From positions 1 to 57,065 of the forward strand of contig JAHLKH010000180.1 of NCBI GenBank assembly GCA_025526915.1: a stretch of 57,065 nucleotides of DNA, in the 5' to 3' direction. The stretch's first letter is position 1, and each line of letters opens with the position of its first letter. The notes beneath the pieces were generated by a model that saw only the letters and a list, made by a program, of their open reading frames with translations, was not told the origin of the DNA and did no database searches. Shown one piece after another: positions 1 to 10,103 of this stretch. Source of the DNA: Entophlyctis helioformis. Its lineage: Eukaryota > Chytridiomycota > Chytridiomycetes > Chytridiales > Chytriomycetaceae. The position numbers were made by a program, and so were the translations under genes.

Positions 1-1780
1 ATGTCCATGCCCACACGGTGCATCCCTCGCGTCGGTTGGCATGCAGCCACTGCACCACAGCCAGATGTCCATTGCGTGCCGCCTTGTTCATGGCCCGGTG
101 TGTGCATCCCTCCGATCGGTGCGTGTGCAGCCACTGCACCACAGCCAGATGTCCGTGGCCGGCTGCCCAGTTCATGGCGAACTTGCTGCATCCCTCTGCC
201 CTGTTCTCGTGCAGCCACACAACCATGTCGAGATGCCCATACGCCGCAGCCTTGTCCATCGCCGCCTTGGTGCATCCCTCCCTGCGGAAACAGTGCAGCC
301 ACTGGACCACCTCCAGGTGTCCCTCCTGTGCGGCACCGTCCATGGCGTCCCTGGTGCATCCAGCCTCGCTGCGGTACATGTGCAGGAACTTGAGCACCCT
401 GAGATGGCCGCCTGCAGCTGCTCGGTTCATGGCCAACACCGTGCACGTCGCGTCGCCTGCATTGTGCAGCAGCTGCAGTGCTTGCAGGCAGCCAATGCCT
501 GCGGCGTAGTCCATCAGCGACATGGTCGTCGTCTCGCCCTCGACATTGCGGTTCTTGAGCGTCACCTCGATCTGGTCGCCGAGCAGATCCGTCGCCCTGA
601 AGTGGTGCTTGTTGAACAGATACACAAACGATGCCTCGAGTCCGTGTCTGAGCGCACTCACGGCCATCTCGACAGGCGGCATCCGATCAACGACGTCGAA
701 CCAGCCGTTGCGCAGAGGGATGACATGGATGTCGGCCAGCTGTGACGGGACACGCTTGAACCGCTTCACCAGCCTGGCGTATGTCGACCGCGATCGGACA
801 AGGCTGAGGATCGGCGTGCCGAGTGTGGCGTCTGGGAGTCGCTCGAGATCACCCGGCCAGTCTTGCGAGAGAGCGTCGTGCCAGAGTGCCTGGCGCATGC
901 CGTCGTCGAGCAGCTGAAAGGAGAGCTTTCCGCAGAGGAAGCGAGTGAGAACACCGGCAAAGGCGAGGATGCGGTTCTGGATCTCTGGATGCATCCGGTC
1001 CCAGTGGTTGATGTGCATCGACATGCTACTGTTGAAGCTGTTCCTGCTGTTGATCGCAGACTGTGGACGAGGGACTGCGCTGTGGAGCAAAGGCAGGCCA
1101 GGCAGGGAGGCGCTAGAAGCCAGTGCGGGTCGGGCAGGAGCAGGTGGCCGCAGCAAGTGTGGGGCGTGAGACGCGCTGGCAGACGGCGCGGTTTGTCGCG
1201 TGGGATTCTCGGTCGCGGCAGATGCGAGCGTGTCTGGGACAGCAGCAGGAGGTGCAGGCACGATGGCAGGCACGACGATGGCAGGCACGGCCGGCGGTGG
1301 CGGGGAGACGCAGCGAGCAGCCAGACAGCCGCTCAGCAGGGCACGCACCCGCGAGTCCAGCAGCGCATCGACAACGGGATGCACGGCGCGTGAGACAGCT
1401 GCTGCTCGCTGGGCATGCCCTGTGTCCGTGGGACCCGTCGTGCCAGTCGCAGCAGACGGCGCGTGAGACAGTTGCGATGACGCAGCAGACGCAGCACAGG
1501 ACGGCGCAGAGGCAGCCAGCAGGTGCTGCAGAGCGCGCGGGCAGTCGAGCGAGACGGCGAGAGCGTCCAGCAGCGACCACACGGCGTCGAAGCGGCCCAG
1601 TGCAGCCAGCACAGCCAGCAGAGGCGCCACGTGCCGCTGCAGGAACCGCGTGTGCTCGTCGACAGACGGCGCTGAGCCGCCGTTCGTGTTGCTCGTGTTG
1701 CTCGTGTTGCTTGTTGACGGGCCTGTGGGAAAGCGACGCGTTGGCACTCGGTGGCAACGAGCTGCTGCGGGCCGCGCTTG
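1..1780 (-). CDS. F-box-like/ankyrin-repeat protein, partial at left edge (copy 1)
   Basis: Minus strand, open from 1780 down to the window edge. From Met at 1024 it matches the intact plus-strand ankyrin gene at 25785 almost residue for residue; I count about 9 amino-acid changes in about 230 compared codons. The N-terminus has the family signature HWDRMHPEIQNRILAFAG (F-box-like helix) followed by 28-residue ankyrin-type units ending in WLHANRREG-like motifs. At about position 9 one C is missing relative to the intact copy (GGGCATGG versus GGGCCATGG), shifting frame right at the edge. Upstream of 1024 the same frame stays open for about 250 further codons, with helical-looking sequence such as FLQRHVAPLLAVLAALGRF but no ATG. 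An exon junction near 1724 (tttcccacag) would link it to coding farther upstream. Whether this upstream part belongs to the same protein is unresolved. Ankyrin repeats bind proteins; the partner is unknown. Confidence 0.75.
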
Positions 1781-1973
1781 TCAGCAGCAGGCAGGCGTCT
1801 CACGCTGGAAGGCTGAAGGATATCATGGGGCACAACGGCAGTGAGCAACCGCCTCGAGGCCGAGCTGAGCCGCGGGTTTGGAACGCTTGGGTTCCAGCTG
1901 CTGCGCGCGGCGTGCAGGGACGCGTGTTTGTCTTTGTCGCGGCCGAATGAACCGTCCCGTTTCGATCGCGTGA

Positions 1974-3293
1974 ATGCCGAAGCCGACACCGGCGCTGGCA
2001 CGGCCGCTGGTCTTTGTGCTGACGTCGCTGCTGCACGCCGCACTGCGGGGGTGCGTGCGAGTGCCGCTGCCAGGGAAGCCTGTGTGCCGGCAACATCCGC
2101 ACACGCACATGCCCACGCACACACACATGCACACGCACCTGTTGCGGCCAGCGTCGGCATGGACGCTGAACACGCAGCAGCAACGGCGCTTCTCGTGGAC
2201 CACAAAGCACCTGCAGCAGCCAATCCCCAGACGCCCACGGCCAGCGGCATCTGCGCCGAGTGCGTCTGCAGCGAGTGCGTCTGCATCTGTGTCTGCGTCA
2301 AGGGTCGGCCCCACTCCAGAGCCGCCCAAGGCCGCACGATCCGCCCGGCCCAAGCGCTCCGATCTGTCCACGCTCCCTGTGCAGCCGGCCAAGCAATGCA
2401 CTCGCCAGCGGTGGACGGCTGCCGAGACCGAGCTGCTGCACAATCTCGTCCAGGTGCAGCGGCTGCGGTTCAAGGACATCGTGCCGCACTTTCCCAACCG
2501 CACGGTGGTGGCGCTGTACCAGTTCTGGCACCGCACGACTCGGGTCATGCCGGCCGTGGTGCGCGGCGGGCCGCTGTCGGATGCTGAGCAGCAGTATGTG
2601 CTCGAGTGCATTGCCGAGCAGCGTGCAGCATGGCAGGCGTCACGAGAAGCCGCAGGCGGTGGTGCAAGTGCAACCGAAGGTGGTGGTGGTGGTGGTGGTG
2701 GTTCAGCTCCAGCCGATCCAGGTGCAGGTGGTGGTGCAGATCCGTCCAATCCAGCCGATCCGTCCAGTCCAGCCGATCCAGCAGCCCGCAACAGCAGTCC
2801 GTTCAGGATCAAGTGGGAAGCCATTGCACAGTCGCTCGGCCGCCAGTCGTCCAACCTGATGCTCTTCTATGAAGAGCACATGGACCCGCTTGTGCTCCGC
2901 ACGCCGTTCACCGACGCAGACGACGACTACATGGCACGCATGGCGCTCGAGTCACTGTGGACAGGCACGCCGCCCAAGTGGGTCCGCTGCGGCCAAGACC
3001 TGCGGCGCAGCCGGCTCAGCGTCTACAATCACTGCGCCAAGTGGTTCAAACGCATGCGCTCGGTGGAGCAGGACTGGCCGGCGTCCGAGGTCGACAGACT
3101 GCGCGCAACGGTCAGGAGGTGTACGGCACAGGGCGGCAGCGGCAAGTGGACGGCCGACCCAGCCGACTGGCCCAAGGTCGAGTGGAGCGCCGTGTTCCGC
3201 AGCTTCCATTACACTCGGGCGTCTGTGCTGTACAAGTGGATTTCTGTTCTGCAGCACGATACAGGCGAGATGGGCGGAAAGCGCATGCCATGA
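1974..3293 (+). CDS. Myb/SANT-like domain protein
   Basis: Uninterrupted 439-codon frame. Residues about 145-195 form a Myb/SANT-like helix-turn-helix with three spaced aromatics (RWTAAETELLHNL, then FKDIVPHFPNRT and LYQFWHR). Two weaker tryptophan-containing segments follow (KWEAIAQSLGRQS at about 282, VEWSAVFRSFHYTRASV near the C-terminus), suggesting a three-repeat DNA-binding array. Between them lies a Gly/Ala/Ser/Pro/Asp linker encoded by GGT and CCAGTC-type tandem repeats. The first 75 residues are Arg/His-rich without acidic residues and could be a mitochondrial presequence, or the true start could be a later Met. Likely a DNA-binding or transcription-related protein by analogy with Myb-like families; no target can be inferred. 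It is divergent from the ankyrin gene on its left. Confidence 0.6.
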   Translation: MPKPTPALARPLVFVLTSLLHAALRGCVRVPLPGKPVCRQHPHTHMPTHTHMHTHLLRPASAWTLNTQQQRRFSWTTKHLQQPIPRRPRPAASAPSASAASASASVSASRVGPTPEPPKAARSARPKRSDLSTLPVQPAKQCTRQRWTAAETELLHNLVQVQRLRFKDIVPHFPNRTVVALYQFWHRTTRVMPAVVRGGPLSDAEQQYVLECIAEQRAAWQASREAAGGGASATEGGGGGGGGSAPADPGAGGGADPSNPADPSSPADPAARNSSPFRIKWEAIAQSLGRQSSNLMLFYEEHMDPLVLRTPFTDADDDYMARMALESLWTGTPPKWVRCGQDLRRSRLSVYNHCAKWFKRMRSVEQDWPASEVDRLRATVRRCTAQGGSGKWTADPADWPKVEWSAVFRSFHYTRASVLYKWISVLQHDTGEMGGKRMP

Positions 3294-3714
3294 GTGGATG
3301 CAGTGGAGTGGTTACCGTGGAGTGGTGCTGAGTGGATGCCGAGGTCGTCTCTGGCCAATACATGCGTTCGTGGAATGCACATCCAGCCTCCAGTCCCAAG
3401 CCTTGATTGTGTGATTGATTGATTGATTGCTTTGCCCAAACTCCGCTCCAACGAGATCGGCAACCTGTGCCGGATCGGAGTTGCACAAGCCTCAGAGCAA
3501 CGCGTCCTGGTTTGGGCGAGTGCGTGGCTGCGTGTCGCCCTTTCACCACCCGTGTGATCACTGCCTCGCAGTATGAGATGTGCTTTGGGATATCCTGATG
3601 CCACACAGCCATGGTGTTGTTGCTGGGTCAAGACTTGCTCGCCGCACTCAAAAGACCCGGGACCGTTCTGCTCGAGTGTCTGGACACAACCAGTCTCGCC
3701 ATCTCGGCCCACCG
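3294..3714. other. Intergenic, 421 bp
   Basis: Lies between the Myb-like gene and the subtilase start codon. It holds a (GATT)n tetranucleotide run at about 3412-3427. An in-frame ATG at 3580 would extend the subtilase upstream, but the extension lacks signal-peptide character. No convincing TATA box or other gene is seen. Confidence 0.5.
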
Positions 3715-5466
3715 ATGCGGCCGTCACACAACAAGCTGCCTGGTGTGCTTGCCCTCGCCACTGCCCTTGCGGTGCTGCTGTCGACGTTCAGCTGCCTCGT
3801 GGCCGCCATCCCAACACCAGCCACGCCACGCACTGCTGGTGGCAACACGACGGCAGGCACACATATCGCCGATCGATACATTGTCGTCGTTCAGGACTGG
3901 GTGAGCGACAAGGTCATCGCCGACCACGTTGCGTCTGTCCAGCAAGTGCTGTCGGGCAAGCTTCCTGGCGCGTCTGCATCTGCGTCTTCATCCGCCTCGC
4001 TCTTCCCAGACGACCCTGCGACGCTCATCTCGGACCTTGTTGGCGGCGTGTCCATCCAGTCCAGCACGGACGGCAAGGCCAAGCCGTTCAAGGGAGTGCT
4101 TGGCCGATACTCGTCTGCTGTCCGCGGATACCACGGCGAGCTGCCCACGAACATCGTGTCGGCTCTGCGTGCTTCGCGATATGTCAAGATGGTCGAAGAG
4201 GACCGTGTTGTGACCAGCCAGATCACGGTCAACGCCAAGATACAGCTCAATCCGGTCTGGGGTCTCGACCGCCTGTCACACACAGCAGGCGGATACCAGG
4301 GCCAGTACAAGTACATTGCACAGGCAGGGTGAGTGAGCTGGCCGTGTCGCTCTCTCTCCCTCTCTCCCTCTCACTCACTCCCTCTCTCACTCTCTCACAC
4401 TCTCTTCGTCGTGCGTCTCCTTGCTGACGCTGTCTTGATCATGACACTGATGGCTCGTCCAGTGCCAACGTCGACGTGTATGTGTTGGACACGGGAGTCT
4501 TTGTCGGCCACCCAGACTTTGGCGGTCGTGCGGTCAATGGCGCGGTCTTCACTGGCGACGGCAGCAGCGACGTGCAGGGTCACGGCACACACGTTGCAGG
4601 CACAATCGGATCAGCGACATACGGCGTTGCCAAGTCTGTCAACATTGTGGCAGTCAAGGTGCTTGGCAACTCAGGGTCCGGCTCGACGTCCGGCGTGATT
4701 GCCGGCATTGACTGGGTCACCAAGCGCGATGCTGCCACGCCACGCCGGTCGGTGGTCAACATGTCGCTTGGCGGTGGCGGCACTTCTGTTGCGATGAATG
4801 CGGCTATCGCAACAGCAGCACAGCGCGGTGTTGCGTTTGCCGTGGCTGCCGGAAACGAGAATGCAGACGGTGAGTGGCAGCAGCAGTGCGTGCTTGTCGC
4901 ATGATGGATCTGCACAGTCTGACACCACGCGGACGGTACACAGCCTGCGGTGGCTCGCCAGCCAACTCGCCGTGGGTGTGGCTGTTGGAGCGATGGACTC
5001 GAGCGACAGACGCGCCAGCTTCTCCAACTACGGCACATGCGTTGGTAGGTCCCACAACCTTCGATGCTCCACGATCGATGGTGCTTGTTGGCTGCATGCT
5101 GAGCATGTCCCGGCATGCGTCCACACAGGCATCTTTGCGCCAGGTGTCGGCATCCAGTCCACATCCAACACCGGCGGCGTGCGCACACTGTCGGGCACGT
5201 CCATGGCAACGCCACACGTTGCTGGCCAGCTCGCCGTCCTCCTGAGCGTGTTCCCCAATGCATCCGTGCTGTCGCTGTACCGCTACATACAGCAGATCTC
5301 GACGGTCAATGTGCTCACGAATCTCGGACCCGGCGACACCAACCGCCTGCTCAACAACGCGCTGCTGCAGTCCACATCATCGTCCAAGTCCAGGTCCACA
5401 GGTGCGGTGTCGTCTCAGAAGCTGGATAGTCCAGCGACGATCGATGATGTTGCGATTGTTGCATAA
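3715..5466 (+). CDS. Secreted subtilisin-like serine protease (proteinase K type), one frameshift
   Basis: Four exons: 3715-4328, 4463-4869, 4944-5044, 5129-5466. Start chosen at 3715 because it opens a signal peptide (MRPSHNKLPGVLALATALAV onward); then comes an I9-type inhibitor propeptide (ADRYIVVVQDW). The S8 catalytic triad is present: Asp in VLDTGVFVGHPDFGG, His in GHGTHVAGTIGS, Ser in SGTSMATPHVAG. The family landmarks AAGNENAD, SPAN and DSSDRRASFSNYGTCV are also there. Joining SPANSP to VGVAVGAMDSSDRR needs one extra base at about 4970, so exon 3 is frameshifted by an apparent 1-nt loss; spacing then equals proteinase K. Predicted function is extracellular endoproteolysis after autocatalytic removal of the propeptide. 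A short Ser-rich C-terminal tail ends in TAA at 5464. Intron 1 is a CT-rich tract. Confidence 0.9.
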
Positions 5467-6384
5467 TGGCAGCAGTGGAGTGGCAGCAGTGGAATGGTAG
5501 CAGCGAAGTGGATGCGGCTGTGCATATTGATCAATGAACTCTTCTCTCTCTTCGCATTGCGATCGACTCAAACGGCGAGCATGAACGACCACTGGCTCGG
5601 CGTGCTGGCAGAGCATGTGCATGGCTGGCATCCATCTGGCCATCGCACATGGAGATGCTGGTCAGCACGCGAGATGACATCGGCCAGCAGAACAGCGTCC
5701 GAGTCGTGTTGTTTGGCGAGCCAAGGTTCACAGCTGCACACTTTGAACACACCGCACATGCAGAGCACTGGCATGGATCGTCCGCCCATCGCGTCCTTGA
5801 GCCATGTCAGCGTGCGACCATATGCCTGGATCTCGGCAAGCATCCTGGGTTCTGCCGGATGCGGATTGGGGTGATCCATCACATTGGCATCCAAGCCATG
5901 CCGTTGATCTGGCAGCCATGGTGCACATGCGGCTGTCTGCCGGCCTTCTGCATGTCCGTGACGACCAGCATCCGCACAATCGCAAACAAGCAAGCCGGCA
6001 TCCGTCAACCGCAGCAAGATCAGGTGTTGAGTCTCGGGTCTCGCTCCGTCCTGAGCAGCAACAAACCAGCAGCACTGAGTGTGATAGCAGATATCTGTGC
6101 AAGCCACGACAGCCGAGTCTGATTGCCATCCATCCAAGCGCCATCCAAGGCTGCATGCCGACCAGGCTTGATCATCCACAACGCATGCAGATGCCCAGGA
6201 GCAGCAGATCGTCTGGCATGCTGCCTGTTTGAGGATGCCTGCCTGTTGAGGATGCCTGCCTGTGGATGCCTGCATGTGGATGCCTGCCTGGGGATGCCTG
6301 CTTGTGGATGCTTCGCCACGCGATCCAGCAGCAACGCGATCAGCAGCCGCACTTTGCCCGACACTCGCCCAACTCGTGCTCGCC
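5467..6384. other. Intergenic, 918 bp, with possible remnant ORF on minus strand
   Basis: No gene is recognised. The minus strand is open across about 5568-6458 (296 codons) and its 3' half reads like plausible protein (for example RTLTWLKDAMGGRSMPVLCM), but there is no family resemblance and the 5' half is translated minisatellite, so it is not called. The GGATGCCTGCCTGT minisatellite at 6223-6312 lies just upstream of the isomerase gene. Confidence 0.4.
6223..6312. repeat. Minisatellite, about 13-14 bp unit (GGATGCCTGCCTGT-like), about 6 copies
   Basis: Visible tandem units of GGATGCCTGC plus TGT/ATGT/CTGG variants run from about 6223 to 6312, ending about 70 bp before the isomerase start codon. 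Units differ by one or two bases, so it is moderately old. Confidence 0.8.
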
Positions 6385-7623
6385 ATGTCGCAGCCACCAC
6401 TCTCGCCGCTGGTTGGACTGACCAGAGAGGGCCCGCTGTACGTCCTTGCGCTGCGCAACGGCGAGAACTACTTTGATGTTGCGTTCATGGATGCCATCGA
6501 GGCTGCACTGGACCACATCGAGCAGACGCACCCGCAGGGCACGGCCGGCGCTCTGGTGACGTTCTGTGAGTGACAAGGCTGTGGACGGCATGGATGTGGA
6601 CGACGCCTGTCAGTCTGCCTGTGTGGCATGGCATAGCATGGCATGGCATGGATGATGACATGCTGACGGCGGTGTGGTGCGTGCGGCAGCCGAGAACGAC
6701 AAGATATACTCCAACGGCCTGCAGCTGGCGGCGGCCCGCAAGATTGGGTCCAAGTACTTTGAGCAGTACCAGCGGCTGCTGCGCCGCATCCTGACGTTCC
6801 GACTGCCGACGGTTGCAGGTGGGCGAGCAGGCGGGCGGACGTGCGGGCGAGCATGTGCTGGCATCTGTCGCTTGTGCAGCACATGGCAACGAGTCTGACA
6901 CGGATCTGTCTGGCCATGTCGGCAACCAGCGCTCACCGGACATGCATTCGCTGGCGGCTGTGTGAGTGGCGTGCGGGACTGGTGCGAGGGCAGCGCCGTT
7001 GTGCACCTTGTGGCTGCCTGACCAACGCAGACTGACATTCAGCGATGGCAACGACACGCAGATGCTGGCGCTTGCACACGACTATCGCGTCATGCGGTCG
7101 GACCGCGGCTTCATCTGCATGAACGAGGTGGACATGCCGGCATCGCTGACACCAGGCATGCTCTCGCTCATTGAGAACAAGGTCAACAGCCCGCTTGTGT
7201 TTCGAGACATGATCCTCAAGGGCCACCGCTTTGCAGCCGTGAGTCTGTGCACCGAGCTGCCTGCAGCGTGGAGTGTGCCGATCCTGAAGCATTGGATGGT
7301 GGCAAGATGGGATGGCGGTTGAGAGAGATGGCGAGGGCGAGAGAGAGGGACATCGACTGTGTGTGTGTGGCTGACAACCATCTGGTGCGTGGCACACACG
7401 ACAGGACGAGTCGCTGCGCGTGGGTCTTGTTGACGAGACAGCAGCATCTGCAGACGCGACGCTTGCGGCAGCCAAGGCACTCGCCACACGCTGGAGCAGC
7501 AAGGCGATCAAGGCAGGGATGGTGTACCACTACTTGAAGGAGCAGATGTATGTGGATGTAGTCAAGGCGCTCGAGCACGGCGGTCTTGGATTTGTCGGGC
7601 TCGCCTTCAAGCCGCGGCTGTGA
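6385..7623 (+). CDS. Enoyl-CoA delta-isomerase/hydratase family protein, probably peroxisomal
   Basis: Five exons: 6385-6565, 6690-6818, 6930-6961 (32 nt), 7062-7238, 7405-7623. All phases fit, giving 245 aa with no frame problem. It belongs to the crotonase fold: residues KIYSNGLQL correspond to the acyl-CoA-binding region, TGHAFAGG (encoded by the tiny exon 3) is the oxyanion-loop glycine motif, and LALAHDYRVMRSDRGFICMNEVDM matches plant and fungal delta3-delta2-enoyl-CoA isomerases (ECI), including the Glu of the NEVD segment expected to be catalytic. The C-terminus is PRL, a plausible but non-canonical PTS1. Role: isomerises 3-enoyl to trans-2-enoyl-CoA so that unsaturated fatty acids can enter beta-oxidation. 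Simple hydratase activity cannot be excluded. Confidence 0.88.
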
Positions 7624-9723
7624 GCATCGCAGCCAAGGAGTTGCGTGGCCAAGGCATGCATCCGCCACAAGACCAGACGCAATGAACAGCGCGACGTGCC
7701 AGGACGTGGCCACTGTGGATGGGCTGTTCATTGTGTGCAGCCAAGCGCAACGAGTGATAGCAGCGAGTGAGAGCAGCAAGTGAGGGCGACGCATCGTGTG
7801 GATGGGCTGCAGGACCGGCCAGCAGCCAGACGGTTTGGACGCAGGCAAGATCCGGTGCATCCATCTGCAGCAGCACGTGCAAGTGGCGTCTCGCTGCAGC
7901 TGCGTCCATGTCGCATGCGTGCAGTGCGTGCAGTGCGTGCGGATCGAGTCTGGCGGCATGCAGGGGCAGGCCATCTGCAGGATGGCATGCTGTGACTGCA
8001 TCGCCCAGCCTGCCCAATGGACGTGCGTTGCTGTCGACGGCTTGGTTGTGGCATGCGCTGCTCTCATAGACAGTGTGAGGTGTTGAGCGGCGTGGGTACG
8101 GCTGGACAAGTGCGGCGTGGCAGGCAGACAGCGAGGCAGGCAGTCAGCGTCCAAGGGCAGGCGGATCTGCGGTGCTGGCCATCGTCACAGCAGTCTGCCG
8201 TCTGTTGTCTGTTGTCTGTTGGTGGCGCAGAGCAAGAATGGAGAGAGAGTTGAGAGTGTCGAGAATGTCGAGAGTGTCGAGCAGCAGGGCAAGCGCACAG
8301 GCGACCCCTTCTCCAGTGGAAGACACGCCGCGAGGGACGCCGCGAGACACGGGTGCCGGCGACGTGTTGGACAAGGGTCGCACGGCGAGGAGAATGCCGA
8401 GCCAGCGATGCCACGCGCAGGTCCCTTGGCAGGCAGCGGGGTCGCACGGCAGCATCCACAGAGCCCACGCCAGAGGCAGCAGAGGCAGCAGAGACAGCCA
8501 GGCACTCTGCAGGCACTCTGCAGCCATCGACTGCCACCAAGTGCACAGCGAGTGCACAGCGAGTGCTCAGCAGGCGCTCAGCAGGCACTCTGCCGCTCCA
8601 CGTCGATCCGCAGGAGGCACATGCCAGCGGCGACTCGGTTTGGCCGGCAGCGCCTCGTCTCTCCTCCTTCTCTGCGCGGTGGCGGGCTCATGGCCATGTG
8701 AATCCACACTCGCACCGGGCGATAGCGGGCGGCGTTTCAATCGCTGGCGGGTTCATCGCCAGCCGCCTGCCGTTGCCTGCCGCGTCGTCATCTGGCTTGC
8801 GGGTCGCTGTCAGCCGGAGCGTCAGCCGGAGCGTCAGATGTGCGAGTCTCATGGCCAGCCAGCCAGCCAACCACGCCATGCTCGCTGGCTCATGTGGCCC
8901 CCTCCCTCATGTGGCCCCGTCATGTGGCCGCCATGTGGCACTCGTGTGAGTGTCTTGCGAGTCTCCGCTGTGTTGCTCAGCGCTGTGTGTGTGTGTGTGT
9001 GTGTGTGTGCACCAGAGGCTGCCACGTTCATTGCCTTTGGGCGGATATCCAGATGTGGCTCGCCAGCGGAACATGCCGCAACGCAAGGAGCAGCGCACGG
9101 AGCATCACGCGCCAGCAATGTGCACTTGTGTCTTGCTGGTTGCGCCATCCGTCTCGCCACCAGCAGCGACTATTGAGGCTGATAGGATCGTCAGTCCGCC
9201 AGCCGCCGACCAGGAGCAGGCGATAGGCGACAGGCGGTGGAGAGCAGCGCGCTGGACAGGCACGCAGCTGTGAGTGAGTCAGCTCCGCCCCCCTCACCCT
9301 CACCTTCCCCGACCCCCAACTCCGACCTCTGCCTCCGACAGCCGCGCAGTTGTGCAGTTGTGCAGCTGTTGTCTGGGCGATGCCCCGCCGGCGGCACGAG
9401 CGCAGGTCGCAGAAAGAGGGGCGGCGCGCAGCGAGGGCAGCGGGCGGACAGAGGGCACTGCAACCCTGAGCCGCGTGGGGAGTTGGGCTCGTGCCACGTG
9501 GAAGCGTGCACATGTGTCGCCGCGTTGCGCGGGTTTGGCTCTGTCTGTGCACATCGCAGAGGCAGCGACAGCAGCGATCTGTCGCATCGTCCATCTGCGA
9601 GGAATCAGCGGCCAATCACCAGCCAGCGAGCGCAGCCACCACGTCCGACAGCGGCAGCGGCAGCGACAATGAGCGCTTGTGCTTGCGCTTGCGCTTGCGC
9701 CAAGCCCAGCCATTGCGGGCGCC
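7624..9723. other. Long intergenic region, about 2.1 kb
   Basis: Six-frame reading shows only GC-rich open frames with no family resemblance on either strand, rich in Cys/His/Arg as expected of non-coding GC sequence. It contains short GC-rich near-repeats (GTCGAGAATGTCGAGAGTGTCGA at about 8258, GGCACTCTGCAG at about 8500), a (GT)n run and, near the permease, a CCAAT-type motif at about 9611. It could be regulatory DNA or decayed mobile sequence; I see no intact gene. Confidence 0.5.
8984..9009. repeat. (GT)n microsatellite
   Basis: Uninterrupted TG dinucleotide run of about 13 units in the region upstream of the permease gene. Confidence 0.95.
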
Positions 9724-9730
9724 TTATAAA
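9724..9730 (+). promoter_or_regulatory. TATA box of the amino-acid permease gene
   Basis: TTATAAA in an otherwise GC-rich sequence, 57 bp upstream of the 5'UTR splice donor at 9788, with GGCCAATCACC about 115 bp further upstream. Position and context fit a core promoter for the downstream gene. Confidence 0.6.
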
Positions 9731-9787
9731 GAGGGGCGATTCACCGCAGACTCGCTCTCGCCCAGACAAGTCGCTTCACAAGCAACT

Positions 9788-10092
9788 GTGAGTCGCTGCA
9801 CGCTGCCTGCCTGCCTGCCAACCTGCCTGGTTGCCACCGCCTGCCTGCCTGCCCGCCTGCCTGCCCGTCTGCCCACCTGTGTGATGCTCGCGTTGCTGAC
9901 TGCTGCTGCGCCTGCTGCTTCTGGCTGTTCATTTGACGCCTCCTTCTGCTGGCCGCTCCTTTCGCCTGCGTGCTCGCCACCGTCTCGTGCTCTTGAACAA
10001 ACGCTTGCTCCTCTCGCCCCACGACGGCCATCGCCTGCCTGACGGACCTGGCGACCGACCACCACCACTGCACCCTCGACCACCACCCGCAG
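9788..10092 (+). other. 5'UTR intron of the permease gene
   Basis: A GTGAGT donor at 9788 and a CCCGCAG acceptor ending at 10092 bracket a 305-nt pyrimidine-rich, CTGCCTGC-repetitive stretch. The intron ends 11 bp before the start codon. Without it the leader would carry upstream ATGs, including one in frame at 9933, so splicing would clean the leader. Inferred from sequence only. Confidence 0.6.
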
Positions 10093-10103
10093 ATCACACC
10101 ACC

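Noticed and set aside
5568..6458. 296-codon minus-strand frame between subtilase and isomerase
   Set aside because: Part is translated minisatellite, no family recognised, start overlaps the isomerase; left as intergenic.
8172..9176. 334-codon plus-strand open frame in the gap before the permease
   Set aside because: No motif, contains a translated (GT)n run, composition typical of random GC-rich sequence; no promoter or splice logic.
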